Shown here: piece by piece, positions 26,986 through 35,877 of the stretch
Numbering within the stretch: position 1 is the first letter of the stretch
Layout of the letters: each line of letters starts with the position of its first letter
Source of the DNA: an uncultured Anderseniella sp.
GTDB taxonomy: Bacteria; Pseudomonadota; Alphaproteobacteria; Rhizobiales; Aestuariivirgaceae
DNA length: 64,000 nt
Direction of reading: 5' to 3'
Assembly (NCBI GenBank): GCA_947488295.1
Contig: CANKYU010000002.1
Span: 682,001-746,000, forward strand
Position numbers and translations under genes: made by a program
The notes under the pieces: model-generated
The model's input: the letters and a program-made list of their open reading frames with translations, nothing else
What the model was told of the DNA's origin: nothing
Database searches by the model: none

Positions 26986-27731
26986 AACAGCACAGCCAGA
27001 CGCTTGTCGCCACCCGGCATGCGCGCACCATGGACGATGTCTACCGCTACCAGCGCTACATCTATGACCTGACCCGGAAGTACTACCTGTTCGGCCGCGA
27101 CACGCTGCTCAACACGCTGGACATTCCAGACGGCGCCCGGGTGCTGGAAATCGGCTGCGGCACCGGCCGCAACCTGGTGGTCGCGGCGCGCGCCAACCCG
27201 CAGGCGCTGTTTTACGGCTTTGACATTTCATCGCAGATGCTGAAGACGGCCAGCGCCAAGGCAGCGAAGGCCGGTGTCGGCGAGCGCGTCTTCACCGTGG
27301 CCGGTGATGCGGAAAACTTCGATGCCCGCCGGGCGTTTCAGCTTGCCGGCTTCGAGCGGGTGCTGTTCTCCTACAGCCTGTCCATGGTGCCTGACTGGCA
27401 GCGCGCGTTCACCAACGCGCTCGACCAGCTCACCCCCGGCGGCAGCGCGCACATTGTCGACTTCGGCGACATGGAACGCTGGCCCGGCTTTGCCCGCACG
27501 CTGATGCTGAAATGGCTGGCGCGGTTTCACGTGGAGCCGCGCGCCGGCATGACAGACTTTGTCGAGACGCTGGCCAAACAACGCGGCCTGTCTGCCAGCA
27601 CCCGCAGGCTGGCTGGCGGATACGCGGTGCTGATCGTTGTGTCGGATGACCCCGTCCCCGCGGGCCAAAAGCCGTCAGATAAGTCAGCCGATGGTGACGA
27701 TGTCACCTTCCTGCACAAGATGATCCCATGA
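26982..27731 (+). CDS. btaB: Diacylglyceryl homoserine N-methyltransferase
   Basis: A 249-aa class I SAM methyltransferase with motif I VLEIGCGTGRNLV and an acidic YGFDIS strand end. The N-terminal MDDVYRYQRYIYDLTRKYYLFGRD is typical of BtaB. It trimethylates the homoserine nitrogen to give DGTS. It overlaps btaA and plcP by 4 bp on each side, forming one translational unit. Confidence 0.9.
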   Translation: MKQHSQTLVATRHARTMDDVYRYQRYIYDLTRKYYLFGRDTLLNTLDIPDGARVLEIGCGTGRNLVVAARANPQALFYGFDISSQMLKTASAKAAKAGVGERVFTVAGDAENFDARRAFQLAGFERVLFSYSLSMVPDWQRAFTNALDQLTPGGSAHIVDFGDMERWPGFARTLMLKWLARFHVEPRAGMTDFVETLAKQRGLSASTRRLAGGYAVLIVVSDDPVPAGQKPSDKSADGDDVTFLHKMIP

Positions 27732-28564
27732 ACGTGCACTCGCCAAAGCCGCGCACGGCCAGATACCGGGCCATCTGGATCTCGGATTTTCACCTGGGCA
27801 CCAAGCGCGCTCAGGCGGAACTGCTGCTGGATTTCCTGCGGGTGACCGAGTCCGAGACCCTGTACCTGGTCGGCGACATCGTCGACAACTGGGCGCTGAA
27901 GAAAACCTGGCAGTGGGACCAGTTGCACAATGACGTCATCCAGAAGCTTCTGCGCAAGGCGCGCAAGGGCACCAGGGTGATCTACATCCCGGGTAATCAT
28001 GACGAGAATTTCCGCGACTTCGCCGGCAGCCAGTTCGGGCGCATGGCGGTGCGCCTCGACGACATCCACATCTCCGCCACGGGAAAACGTTACCTGGTCA
28101 TGCACGGCGACGAGTTTGACGGGGTGGTGAAATACGCAAAATGGCTGGCCTATCTGGGCGACAGTGCCTACGAGGTGGCGATCTCCGCCAATGTGGTGCT
28201 CAACAAGGTGCGGCGGCTGCTCGGCAGGCCGTACTGGTCATTATCGGCGTACCTGAAAAACCGGGTGAAAAAGGCGGTCGAGTTCCTGTCCAATTTCGAA
28301 CTCGCCATGGTGCGCGAAGCGAAGCGGCGCGAGGCGCACGGGGTGATTTGCGGCCACGTACACACACCTGAAATGCGCACCATCGACGGTATCGAATATT
28401 TCAACGATGGCGACTGGGTGGAAAGCTGTTCCGCCCTGGTGGAGCATTTCGACGGGACGTTCGAGCTTCTGGACTGGCGTTCCGCAGTTCCTGTGTCAGT
28501 GGGCAAACCGGAGAATACGCATGCGCATACTTCTGGTAACCGACGCCTGGCACCCGCAGGTTAA
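27728..28564 (+). CDS. plcP: PlcP-type phospholipase C (calcineurin-like metallophosphoesterase)
   Basis: A 278-aa metallophosphoesterase with all family metal motifs: SDFHLG, VGDIVDNW, PGNHDENF, MHGDEFD and CGHVHTPE. Automatic annotation often labels such proteins UDP-2,3-diacylglucosamine diphosphatase (LpxH-like). Its position after btaAB and its similarity to Sinorhizobium PlcP indicate the phospholipase C that converts phospholipids to diacylglycerol under phosphate starvation, so supplying the substrate of BtaA. The C-terminal end overlaps the glycosyltransferase start by 44 bp. Confidence 0.85.
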   Translation: MNVHSPKPRTARYRAIWISDFHLGTKRAQAELLLDFLRVTESETLYLVGDIVDNWALKKTWQWDQLHNDVIQKLLRKARKGTRVIYIPGNHDENFRDFAGSQFGRMAVRLDDIHISATGKRYLVMHGDEFDGVVKYAKWLAYLGDSAYEVAISANVVLNKVRRLLGRPYWSLSAYLKNRVKKAVEFLSNFELAMVREAKRREAHGVICGHVHTPEMRTIDGIEYFNDGDWVESCSALVEHFDGTFELLDWRSAVPVSVGKPENTHAHTSGNRRLAPAG

Positions 28565-29600
28565 CGGCGTTGTCCGCACCCTGACCTGCACCATGAAGGG
28601 GTTGCGGGCCAGAGGCCACGAGGTCATGTGCCTGACGCCTCAGGGCAACCGCACCATCGCGATGCCGACCTATCCTGAAATCCGGCTGGCGCTTGTCACA
28701 CCTGCCGACATCAGCCGCCGGATTAAGGTGTTCGACCCCGAGTGCATCCACATCGCCACCGAAGGCCCACTGGGCTGGATGGCGCGGCGGCATTGCATGG
28801 CACTTGGCCTGGCGTTCACCACCAGCTTCCATTCGCGGTTTCCGGAAATGCTGGTCAACCGGCTGCCGGTGCCCGGACTTGAGCGCATGGCGTATGCGCT
28901 ATTGCGGCGGTTTCATGCGCCGGCTGCCGCAACACTGGTGCCGACACCCACCGTCATCCGCAGGCTGGCGAACTTAGGGTTTTCAAACCTGAAAACCTGG
29001 ACACGCGGTGTGGATACCGAGCTGTTCAAACCGTCCGGTACGGACATGTTTGAAGGTGTTGTCCGCCCGGTCATGCTGTGTGCCGGACGGGTGGCGATTG
29101 AGAAGAACATCGAAGCATTCCTTAAAGCCGATGTTCCCGGCTCCAAGGTGGTGGTCGGCGACGGCCCGCAACTGGCGGATCTGAAACAGCGCTACCCGCT
29201 TGTGGCTTTCACCGGCTATCGCACCGGCGACGATCTGGCCCGCACCATGGCTTCAGCGGATGTGTTTGTGTTTCCCAGCCGCACCGACACGTTCGGACTG
29301 GTCATGCTGGAAGCGCTGGCCTGCGGCGTGCCGGTGGCCGCCTACCCGGTTGAGGGTCCCATCGACGTGATCACCGGCGCGCGCGCCGGTGTTCTCGATG
29401 TTAATCTCAACCGGGCCATCTCAAATGCCCTGAGGCTGAACCGGCAGGACTGTATCGACTTTGCCAGAACATTTTCCTGGGACCGGGTGACCGACCAGTT
29501 CGAAGCCTCGCTGGTGCCGGTCAGCCGCAATACGCGGCACCGCCGCCGCGCCGGTTCGAAGCACAACTTTTCCACCGGCAATACCGGTTCTGTCGCATGA
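28521..29600 (+). CDS. GT4-family glycosyltransferase, probably diacylglycerol glycosyltransferase
   Basis: A 359-aa GT-B glycosyltransferase, from ATG 28521 with a GGAG site inside plcP. It has the N-terminal LLVTDAWHPQVNGVVRTL glycine-rich loop region and the C-terminal nucleotide-sugar pocket RTDTFGLVMLEALACGVPVAAYPVEGP. In marine and rhizobial bacteria a glycosyltransferase (Agt-like) next to plcP makes glycolipids that replace phospholipids. The lipid acceptor is inferred from this context. A PHO box for the phn operon overlaps its last codons. Confidence 0.83.
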   Translation: MRILLVTDAWHPQVNGVVRTLTCTMKGLRARGHEVMCLTPQGNRTIAMPTYPEIRLALVTPADISRRIKVFDPECIHIATEGPLGWMARRHCMALGLAFTTSFHSRFPEMLVNRLPVPGLERMAYALLRRFHAPAAATLVPTPTVIRRLANLGFSNLKTWTRGVDTELFKPSGTDMFEGVVRPVMLCAGRVAIEKNIEAFLKADVPGSKVVVGDGPQLADLKQRYPLVAFTGYRTGDDLARTMASADVFVFPSRTDTFGLVMLEALACGVPVAAYPVEGPIDVITGARAGVLDVNLNRAISNALRLNRQDCIDFARTFSWDRVTDQFEASLVPVSRNTRHRRRAGSKHNFSTGNTGSVA

Positions 29601-29607
29601 CTGTCAT
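29590..29607 (+). promoter_or_regulatory. PHO box upstream of phnG
   Basis: CTGTCGC-ATGA-CTGTCAT: two direct-repeat 7-mers with an 11-bp period; the second is a perfect PHO half-box and the first differs at two positions. It lies 19 bp before the phnG GTG start and overlaps the stop codon of the upstream glycosyltransferase gene, suggesting a separate PhoB-dependent start for the C-P lyase operon. Confidence 0.75.
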
Positions 29608-29625
29608 CTGACGGGGGCAATCAGG

Positions 29626-30108
29626 GTGTCGAAAAACAGGACACTGCGGATGACACAGCAATTTACCACTTGCGATCGTCAGGACTGGATGGCGGTCCTG
29701 GCAAGGGCGCCGGCCGACCTGCTTGAGAATCTGTGGTCGGGATTTGACGGAAAACCTTCGTTCAAGCCGCTGCGCGAACCGGAAACCGGCCTTGTCATGG
29801 TACGGGCCAGGGCCGGCGGCGAAGGCGCGCAGTTCAATATGGGCGAAGCCACCGTCACCCGATGTTCGGTAATCTCAAGCACCGGCCAGACCGGCCACGC
29901 CTATGTACTGGGGCGTGACGTGAACCATGCCAGGGCAGCGGCGGAAATCGATGCCGGCCTGCAGGACGGCAAGCTGTTCGCCGACCTGGATCGCGATATC
30001 ATTCAGCCGCTGAAAAATGCGCACGACAAGGCCCGGCAACTGCACCGGGGCAAGGTGGCGGCCACGCGGGTTGACTTCTTCACGCTGGTGCGCGGGGAGG
30101 ATGACTGA
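29626..30108 (+). CDS. phnG: C-P lyase complex subunit PhnG
   Basis: A small (160 aa) C-P lyase core subunit, with RQDWMAVLARAPADLL near the N-terminus and MGEATVTRCSV, GHAYVLGRDVNHARAAAEIDAG typical of PhnG. It is part of the PhnGHIJ core that binds phosphonate and ATP and exchanges adenine for the phosphonate. The reading starts at GTG 29626 with GGGGGC upstream; an ATG at 29650 is possible. Its stop overlaps phnH. Confidence 0.92.
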   Translation: MSKNRTLRMTQQFTTCDRQDWMAVLARAPADLLENLWSGFDGKPSFKPLREPETGLVMVRARAGGEGAQFNMGEATVTRCSVISSTGQTGHAYVLGRDVNHARAAAEIDAGLQDGKLFADLDRDIIQPLKNAHDKARQLHRGKVAATRVDFFTLVRGEDD

Positions 30109-30713
30109 TGGCTCCCGCCCTGAAACCCGGCTTTGCCGATCCCCCGGCGGATGCCGCGCGCTGTTTCCGCATCCTGCTCGATGCCATGTCGCGGCCCGGC
30201 CTGGTGCAGAAAATCGCGACCGACCTGCCCGCAGCCGGCAGGCTGAACCCGGCATCAGTGATGACTGCGCTGACCCTGTGCGACCACGAAAGCCCGGTGT
30301 GGCTGGACGACACCGCCGGTGATGAGGCAATCGACTACATCCGGTTTCACTGCGGTGCGCCGATCACGCGGGATACATCGCAAGCGGCCTTCGCCTTCTT
30401 TGCGGGTTGGCCGGACCAAAGTGTGTTGACCGGATTTTCCATCGGATCACCGGACTATCCGGACGCATCCGCCACACTGGTCATCCAGGTGGACGGAATG
30501 AGCAACAGTGAAGACGGCGTGGCACTGGCCGGACCCGGTATTGAAAGCGTCCATCGGCTCGCGGTGACCGGCCTGCCGGACGAATTCTGGACATGGCTGC
30601 AAGCCAGCGACCGAACCTTTCCGCTCGGCATCGACATCATACTGGCCGGTCCCGACTGCCTGGCGGCCCTGCCGCGCACCGTGCGGGTCATGGAGGCTGC
30701 GGGATGTATGTAG
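30108..30713 (+). CDS. phnH: C-P lyase complex subunit PhnH
   Basis: A 201-aa PhnH: N-terminal FRILLDAMSRPGLVQKIATDLP and C-terminal TFPLGIDIILAGPDCLAALPRTVRV are characteristic. It is a PLP-transferase-fold protein without PLP that belongs to the C-P lyase core in the cytoplasm. The ATG overlaps the phnG stop by one base, and the 3' end overlaps phnI by 10 bp, so the genes are translated as a block. Confidence 0.94.
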   Translation: MAPALKPGFADPPADAARCFRILLDAMSRPGLVQKIATDLPAAGRLNPASVMTALTLCDHESPVWLDDTAGDEAIDYIRFHCGAPITRDTSQAAFAFFAGWPDQSVLTGFSIGSPDYPDASATLVIQVDGMSNSEDGVALAGPGIESVHRLAVTGLPDEFWTWLQASDRTFPLGIDIILAGPDCLAALPRTVRVMEAAGCM

Positions 30714-31798
30714 CAGTCAAGGGCGGCGAACGGGCCATCGACAATGCACACCGGCTGCTGGCGGAAAAACGCCGTGGCGACCCGGACGTGGCTGAAATAT
30801 CGGCGGAACAGATATCGCAGCAACTGACCCTCGGTGTCGACCGGGTGATGTCGGAAGGCTCGCTGTATGATCGTGGACTGGCGGCGCTGGCCATCAAGCA
30901 GGCCCGGGGCGACATGATCGAGGCGGTGTTCCTGGTGCGCGCCAGCCGCACCACACTGGCGCGCTTCGGCTATTCGGAACCGCTTGACACCGGCGCCATG
31001 GAAATCACCCGGCGCATTTCGGCCACCTTCAAGGATTTACCCGGCGGCCAGGTGCTGGGCCCGACGTTCGACTACACCCATCGCCTGCTGGATCGTGCAC
31101 TGGACACAGGTGCCGAGGTTGAACCCGCCGCCACCGCGCCGGTCAGTGACGATGCCACCCCGCACGTGCTGGGCCTGCTGGACAAGCAGGGCCTGATCGA
31201 ACCGGCGTCGTGCCGACCTGATGAGGACCAGAGCGAGCCGGGTGACATGACCCGCGATCCGCTGACCTTCCCCGTCGACCGCGACGTGCGTCTGCAGATG
31301 CTGGCGCGCGGGGACGAAGGTTTCCTGCTGGCGCTGGGCTATTCCACCCAGCGCGGTTATGCCCGCAATCATCCGTTTGCCGGTGAAATCAGGGTTGGCA
31401 TGGTCGAGGTCAGCTTCGTGCCGGAAGAACTCGGCTTCGCCGTCTGCCTGGGCGAAATCGAGATCACCGAGTGCGAAATGGTCAACCAGTTCACCGGCTC
31501 GAAATCCACCCCGCCCCAGTTCACCCGGGGTTACGGTATCAGTTTCGGTCACTGCGAGCGCAAGGCCATGTCCATGGCCCAGGTCGACCGGGCACTCAGG
31601 GCCGACGAGCTGGGCGAGGATCGCACCGCACCGGCGCAGGATGAGGAATTCGTGCTGTCACATTGCGACAATGTGCAGGCGACCGGATTCGTGGAACACC
31701 TGAAGCTGCCGCACTATGTGGACTTCCAGTCGGAACTGGAACTGGTCCGGCGCATGCGGCGCGAACAGGGCGCAGACCGGCAGGAGGCCGCGGAATGA
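30704..31798 (+). CDS. phnI: C-P lyase complex subunit PhnI (nucleosidase)
   Basis: A 364-aa PhnI starting MYVAVKGGERAIDNAHRLL. With PhnG and PhnH it catalyses displacement of adenine from ATP by the phosphonate, forming alpha-D-ribose 1-phosphonate 5-triphosphate. Family blocks such as GYSTQRGYARNHPFAGEIRVG and QFTRGYGISFGHCERKAMSMA are visible. The true start lies inside phnH; its stop overlaps phnJ (ATGA). Confidence 0.95.
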   Translation: MYVAVKGGERAIDNAHRLLAEKRRGDPDVAEISAEQISQQLTLGVDRVMSEGSLYDRGLAALAIKQARGDMIEAVFLVRASRTTLARFGYSEPLDTGAMEITRRISATFKDLPGGQVLGPTFDYTHRLLDRALDTGAEVEPAATAPVSDDATPHVLGLLDKQGLIEPASCRPDEDQSEPGDMTRDPLTFPVDRDVRLQMLARGDEGFLLALGYSTQRGYARNHPFAGEIRVGMVEVSFVPEELGFAVCLGEIEITECEMVNQFTGSKSTPPQFTRGYGISFGHCERKAMSMAQVDRALRADELGEDRTAPAQDEEFVLSHCDNVQATGFVEHLKLPHYVDFQSELELVRRMRREQGADRQEAAE

Positions 31799-32667
31799 CC
31801 ATCGAGCCCGCCGCAGCGCGCGATACCGGATACAATTTCGCCTATCTCAACGAGCAGACCAAGAAGATGATCCGCCGTGCCCTGCTCAAGGCCGTGGCAA
31901 TCCCCGGCTACCAGGTGCCGTTCGCCAGCCGCGAAATGCCGATGCCGTATGGCTGGGGCACCGGCGGGGTTCAGGTGACCGCCTCGGTGCTGACACCGGA
32001 AGACGTGCTGAAAGTCATCGACCAGGGCGCTGACGACACCACCAATGCAGTGTCGATCCGCAAGTTCTTCAAGCGCACCGCCGGTGTGGCGACGACCGAG
32101 GCGACGGCTGAAGCCAGCGTCATCCAGACCCGGCACCGCATCCCGGAACAAAAGCTCACCAGCGACCAGATACTGGTCTACCAGGTGCCGATCCCGGAAC
32201 CGTTGAGGTTCCTGGAACCGCGCGAAACGGAAACCCGCAAGATGCATGCGTTTGAGGATTACGGCCTGATGCATGTGAAGCTGTACGAGGACATTTCCCA
32301 GCACGGCCATATCGCCACCACCTATGCCTACCCGGTCAAGGTGGAAGGCCGCTATGTTATGGACCCGTCGCCGACGCCGAAGTTCGACAATCCCAAAATG
32401 GATAACTGCGCCGCCCTGCAACTGTTTGGTGCAGGCAGGGAAAAGCGCATCTATGCACTGCCGCCGTTCACCTCGGTGGTCAGCCTCGACTTCGAGGACC
32501 ACCCGTTTGAAGTGCAGGCGTGGGAGCATCCGTGCGAACTGTGCGGTGCGCGCGATACCTACCTGGATGAAGTGATTGTCGACGATGAAGGCGGGCGCAT
32601 GTTCGTGTGCTCCGACACCGATTACTGTGCAAGCCGCCGGCAGGCAGTCAGCGAGGCAGCAGAATGA
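31795..32667 (+). CDS. phnJ: Alpha-D-ribose 1-methylphosphonate 5-phosphate C-P lyase PhnJ
   Basis: A 290-aa radical SAM C-P lyase. The cluster ligands follow the unusual PhnJ spacing: C247-x2-C250-x21-C272, with the catalytic thiyl cysteine at C278 (VCSDTDYC). MPMPYGWGTGGVQ near residue 50 is also diagnostic. It releases the alkane and 5-phosphoribosyl 1,2-cyclic phosphate. All key residues are present, so the pathway should be functional at this step. Confidence 0.96.
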   Translation: MTIEPAAARDTGYNFAYLNEQTKKMIRRALLKAVAIPGYQVPFASREMPMPYGWGTGGVQVTASVLTPEDVLKVIDQGADDTTNAVSIRKFFKRTAGVATTEATAEASVIQTRHRIPEQKLTSDQILVYQVPIPEPLRFLEPRETETRKMHAFEDYGLMHVKLYEDISQHGHIATTYAYPVKVEGRYVMDPSPTPKFDNPKMDNCAALQLFGAGREKRIYALPPFTSVVSLDFEDHPFEVQAWEHPCELCGARDTYLDEVIVDDEGGRMFVCSDTDYCASRRQAVSEAAE

Positions 32668-33434
32668 CCACCCCGCTGCTGAGTGTTTCCGGCTTGCACA
32701 AGTCGTTCGGCAGAACTGTTGCCTGCGACGACATCTCGTTTGACCTGTGGCCCGGCGAGGTGCTCGGCATTGTCGGCGAAAGCGGTTCGGGCAAGACCAC
32801 GCTGTTACGCTCGATCGCCGGTCTGATCGAGCCTGATGCAGGCGAGATCAGCTATTACTCAGGCGAAGGCGCGCTCGATGTGCATGACATGAGCGAGCCT
32901 GAACTGCGCCGACTGCAGCGTACCGAATGGGCTTTTGTTCATCAGCATCCGCGCGATGGCTTGAGGCTGAACGTGTCGGCCGGCGCCAATATCGGTGAAC
33001 GCCTGATGGCCAATGACTGGCGTCACTACGACAACATCAGAAGCGAAGCGCTGAAATGGCTGGCGGCTGTCGAGATCGACGAGGCCCGCATTGACGATCT
33101 GCCGCGCACGTTTTCCGGCGGCATGCAACAGCGTCTGCAAATCGCCCGCAACCTGATCACCAGCCCTCGGCTTGTGTTCATGGACGAACCGACCGGCGGG
33201 CTGGACGTGTCGGTGCAGGCCAGGCTTCTGGACCTGATCCGCTCGCTGGTGCGCGATCTGGGATTGTCAGCCATCGTGGTGACCCATGACCTTGCCGTGG
33301 CAAGGCTGCTGTCGACGCGGCTGATGGTGATGAAGGACGCCCGGGTCATCGAGCAGGGCCTGACCGACCAGGTGCTGGAAGACCCGCAGGCGGCCTATTC
33401 GCAACTTCTCGTATCTTCCGTACTGCAGGTGTAG
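32664..33434 (+). CDS. phnK: C-P lyase accessory ABC-type ATPase PhnK
   Basis: A 256-aa ABC ATPase with Walker A GESGSGKTTLLRSI, signature FSGGMQQRLQIARNL and Walker B RLVFMDEPTGGLD. The HQHPRDGLR Q-loop region is typical of PhnK, which docks onto PhnJ in the core complex rather than serving transport. The ATG overlaps the phnJ stop (ATGA). Confidence 0.94.
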   Translation: MTTPLLSVSGLHKSFGRTVACDDISFDLWPGEVLGIVGESGSGKTTLLRSIAGLIEPDAGEISYYSGEGALDVHDMSEPELRRLQRTEWAFVHQHPRDGLRLNVSAGANIGERLMANDWRHYDNIRSEALKWLAAVEIDEARIDDLPRTFSGGMQQRLQIARNLITSPRLVFMDEPTGGLDVSVQARLLDLIRSLVRDLGLSAIVVTHDLAVARLLSTRLMVMKDARVIEQGLTDQVLEDPQAAYSQLLVSSVLQV

Positions 33435-33437
33435 GCG

Positions 33438-34154
33438 ATGGGCAAGCAAGCGGTTCTCAGCGTCGATCAGGTCAACAAACAGTTCGTGCTGCACACGCAA
33501 AACGGCGCGGTTCTGGATGTGCTGCGCGGTGTTTCCCTGTCCGTCCATGGCGGGGAGATAGCTGCATTGTGCGGGCCCTCGGGCGCCGGCAAGAGCTCAT
33601 TGCTCAAGGCGGTGTACGGCACCTACCGGATCGGCGGCGGGCGCATCCTGGTCCGGCACAAAGGCGGCACCTGCGACGTTGCGGTGGCGCCGCCGCGCCA
33701 GATATCGGCCCTGCGCCGCGATACAATTGGTTATGTGTCGCAGTTCCTGCGCGTCATCCCGAGGGTACCGGCCATCGACATCGTGGCGGACCCGGCCATT
33801 GAACAGGGCATGAAACCGGACGCTGCCCGGGCGCGGGCGACGGAGCTGCTGACGCGCCTGCGGATTCCGGACAATCTGCTGCACCTGTCACCGCTGACGT
33901 TTTCCGGCGGCGAACAGCAGCGGGTCAATATTGCACGTGCCATGGCAGCGCCGCGGCCGCTGATGCTGTTTGATGAGCCGACCGCGTCGCTTGATCCGCA
34001 GAACCGGGCAACCGTGCTGGACATGATTGCGGACCTGCGCAAAAGCGGCACCGCCATCCTGGGCATCTTCCATGATCCGGCAGATCGCAGGACGCTTGCC
34101 GCCCGCGACATCGACATGGCCGCCAGCAACCGGGAGGAACCGGCCCATGCCTGA
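33438..34154 (+). CDS. phnL: C-P lyase accessory ABC-type ATPase PhnL
   Basis: A 238-aa ABC ATPase with Walker A GPSGAGKSSLLKAVYG, signature FSGGEQQRVNIARAM and Walker B RPLMLFDEPTASLD. It is the second non-transport ATPase of the C-P lyase machine and pairs with PhnK. It starts 3 bp after phnK and overlaps phnM by 8 bp. Confidence 0.94.
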   Translation: MGKQAVLSVDQVNKQFVLHTQNGAVLDVLRGVSLSVHGGEIAALCGPSGAGKSSLLKAVYGTYRIGGGRILVRHKGGTCDVAVAPPRQISALRRDTIGYVSQFLRVIPRVPAIDIVADPAIEQGMKPDAARARATELLTRLRIPDNLLHLSPLTFSGGEQQRVNIARAMAAPRPLMLFDEPTASLDPQNRATVLDMIADLRKSGTAILGIFHDPADRRTLAARDIDMAASNREEPAHA

Positions 34155-35289
34155 ACAGGTGATCAGCAATGCAAGGCTGGTGCTGGCCGATGAGGAGATC
34201 AGCGGATCGCTGCTGCTGCGCGACGGTACAATCGCCGACGTCAGCAGCGGACCATCATCGCTGCCGGGTGCGCTGGATGCAGGCGGCGACTTTGTCATTC
34301 CCGGCCTCGTCGAACTGCACACCGACAATCTTGAACGGCACATCATGCCGCGTCCGAAATCATACTGGCCGGTGCAGGCGGCGGTGTTCAACCATGACCG
34401 GGAAGTGGCTGCCGCCGGCATTACCACTGTGTTTGACGCCCTGTCGGTCGGTCATGCCGATACCGGATCGCGCTCGGCGGCGCTGCTGGAAGACATGTCA
34501 GCTGCGGTGGCGGCGCTGAACGCGCGCGGGTCGTTGAAGGCGGAGCATTTCATGCACTGGCGCTGCGAGATTTCGTGCCGGGACATCATGGCGCGCCTTG
34601 AGCCGCTGATGGAAAACAACAGAACCGCGCTGGTCTCGGTGATGGACCACACGCCGGGCCAACGGCAGTTTGCGTCACTAGATGCCTACTTCACCTATTA
34701 CCAGGGCAAGTACGGTTACAGCGATTCCGAAATGCAGGCCTATATGAGCAGGCGGCGAGAGGAGCATCAGCTTTATGCGCACTCGAACCGGCGCGAGGTG
34801 GTTCGCCAGGCCCATGCCCGCGACCTGGCCATTGCCAGTCATGATGATGCCACAGAGGACCATGTGACCGAAGCCGTCGAGGACGGTATCGTGGTGGCGG
34901 AATTCCCAACCACCATCGAGGCCGCCAGGGCCAGCCATGCAAACGGGCTGGCGGTGCTGATGGGGGCGCCCAATGTGGTGCGCGGCAAATCCCATTCCGG
35001 CAATGTATCGGCCCGGGAACTGGCGGATCTGGGATATCTGGACATTCTGTCGAGCGACTATGTGCCGTTCTCTTTATTGTATGGCGCGACGCTGCTTGAG
35101 AAAACCGTCGACAGCATAACCCTGCCGCAGGCGATTGCCGCCGTCAGCCGCAACCCGGCGCGTCAGGTCGGGCTGGATGACCGGGGCGAGATCGCACCGG
35201 GAAAACGGGCCGACCTGGTGCGTTACCGCCTTGATGGCGACCTGCCGAGCGTAATCGAAGTCTGGCGCGAAGGCGATCGCATAGCCTAG
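34147..35289 (+). CDS. phnM: Alpha-D-ribose 1-methylphosphonate 5-triphosphate diphosphatase PhnM
   Basis: A 380-aa amidohydrolase-superfamily enzyme with the PhnM-specific VELHTDNLERHIMPRP motif (metal His and substrate region), ASHDDATEDHV and LSSDYVPFSLL. It removes pyrophosphate from the ribose triphosphate intermediate before PhnJ acts. It follows phnL directly, in the usual order. Confidence 0.95.
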   Translation: MPEQVISNARLVLADEEISGSLLLRDGTIADVSSGPSSLPGALDAGGDFVIPGLVELHTDNLERHIMPRPKSYWPVQAAVFNHDREVAAAGITTVFDALSVGHADTGSRSAALLEDMSAAVAALNARGSLKAEHFMHWRCEISCRDIMARLEPLMENNRTALVSVMDHTPGQRQFASLDAYFTYYQGKYGYSDSEMQAYMSRRREEHQLYAHSNRREVVRQAHARDLAIASHDDATEDHVTEAVEDGIVVAEFPTTIEAARASHANGLAVLMGAPNVVRGKSHSGNVSARELADLGYLDILSSDYVPFSLLYGATLLEKTVDSITLPQAIAAVSRNPARQVGLDDRGEIAPGKRADLVRYRLDGDLPSVIEVWREGDRIA

Positions 35290-35319
35290 GGCAAGTTTGA
35301 AATTGGTCAGGATGGCAAG

Positions 35320-35877
35320 ATGGACATAATAGCACGCATTTCGCAGATGCTGGAGACCAACGGCACAGGCCTTTATGGCGGCGAGGCGGTCACACAAACC
35401 CAGCATGCCCTGCAGTGCGCCGCACTTGCAGAAGCTGACGGCGCATCAGCCGAGCTGATTACCGCAAGCCTGCTGCACGATGTGGGCCATGTGCTCGACC
35501 CCGAGTTCGAGGCCGCGCTCGAGCAGGGCCAGGACCTGGTACATGAAGACCTCGGCGAGAGTTTCCTGACCGACTGGTTCGGAGACGGGGTCACACAGCC
35601 GGTTAAGCTGCATGTGGCCGCCAAGCGCTATCTGTGCGCAATTGACAGCAGTTATTTTGCCAGATTGTCTGACGCCTCGGTACTGACGCTGAAACTGCAG
35701 GGAGGACCAATGTCTCAGGCGCAGGTGGCGGAGTTTGAGGCCAATCCGCATCATCGCGACGCGGTCCGGCTGCGGATCTGGGATGACCGGGCCAAGGACC
35801 CAGACGCGGCAACTCCCGGTATCGCGCATTTCATGGCATATGCTGCCCAATGCCTGAAGACCGGGACACAGGCATGA
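35320..35877 (+). CDS. PhnZ-like HD-domain oxygenase in the C-P lyase operon
   Basis: A 185-aa HD-domain protein of the phosphonate-degradation HD type. Against residues recalled for PhnZ (di-iron 2-amino-1-hydroxyethylphosphonate dioxygenase) the likely equivalents are Y19, E22, H29, H53-D54 (LLHDVGHV), H75, H98 and D155/D156 (IWDDRAKD), at near-constant offset. The partner hydroxylase PhnY is not in the window. It could oxidatively cleave a hydroxyphosphonate alongside C-P lyase, or be a diverged phosphohydrolase. It starts 30 bp after phnM and overlaps phnN. Confidence 0.82.
   Translation: MDIIARISQMLETNGTGLYGGEAVTQTQHALQCAALAEADGASAELITASLLHDVGHVLDPEFEAALEQGQDLVHEDLGESFLTDWFGDGVTQPVKLHVAAKRYLCAIDSSYFARLSDASVLTLKLQGGPMSQAQVAEFEANPHHRDAVRLRIWDDRAKDPDAATPGIAHFMAYAAQCLKTGTQA

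Noticed and set aside
27728..28564. Annotation as LpxH (UDP-2,3-diacylglucosamine diphosphatase)
   Set aside because: The metal motifs fit both, but operon context with btaAB and a lipid glycosyltransferase fits PlcP much better than lipid A synthesis.
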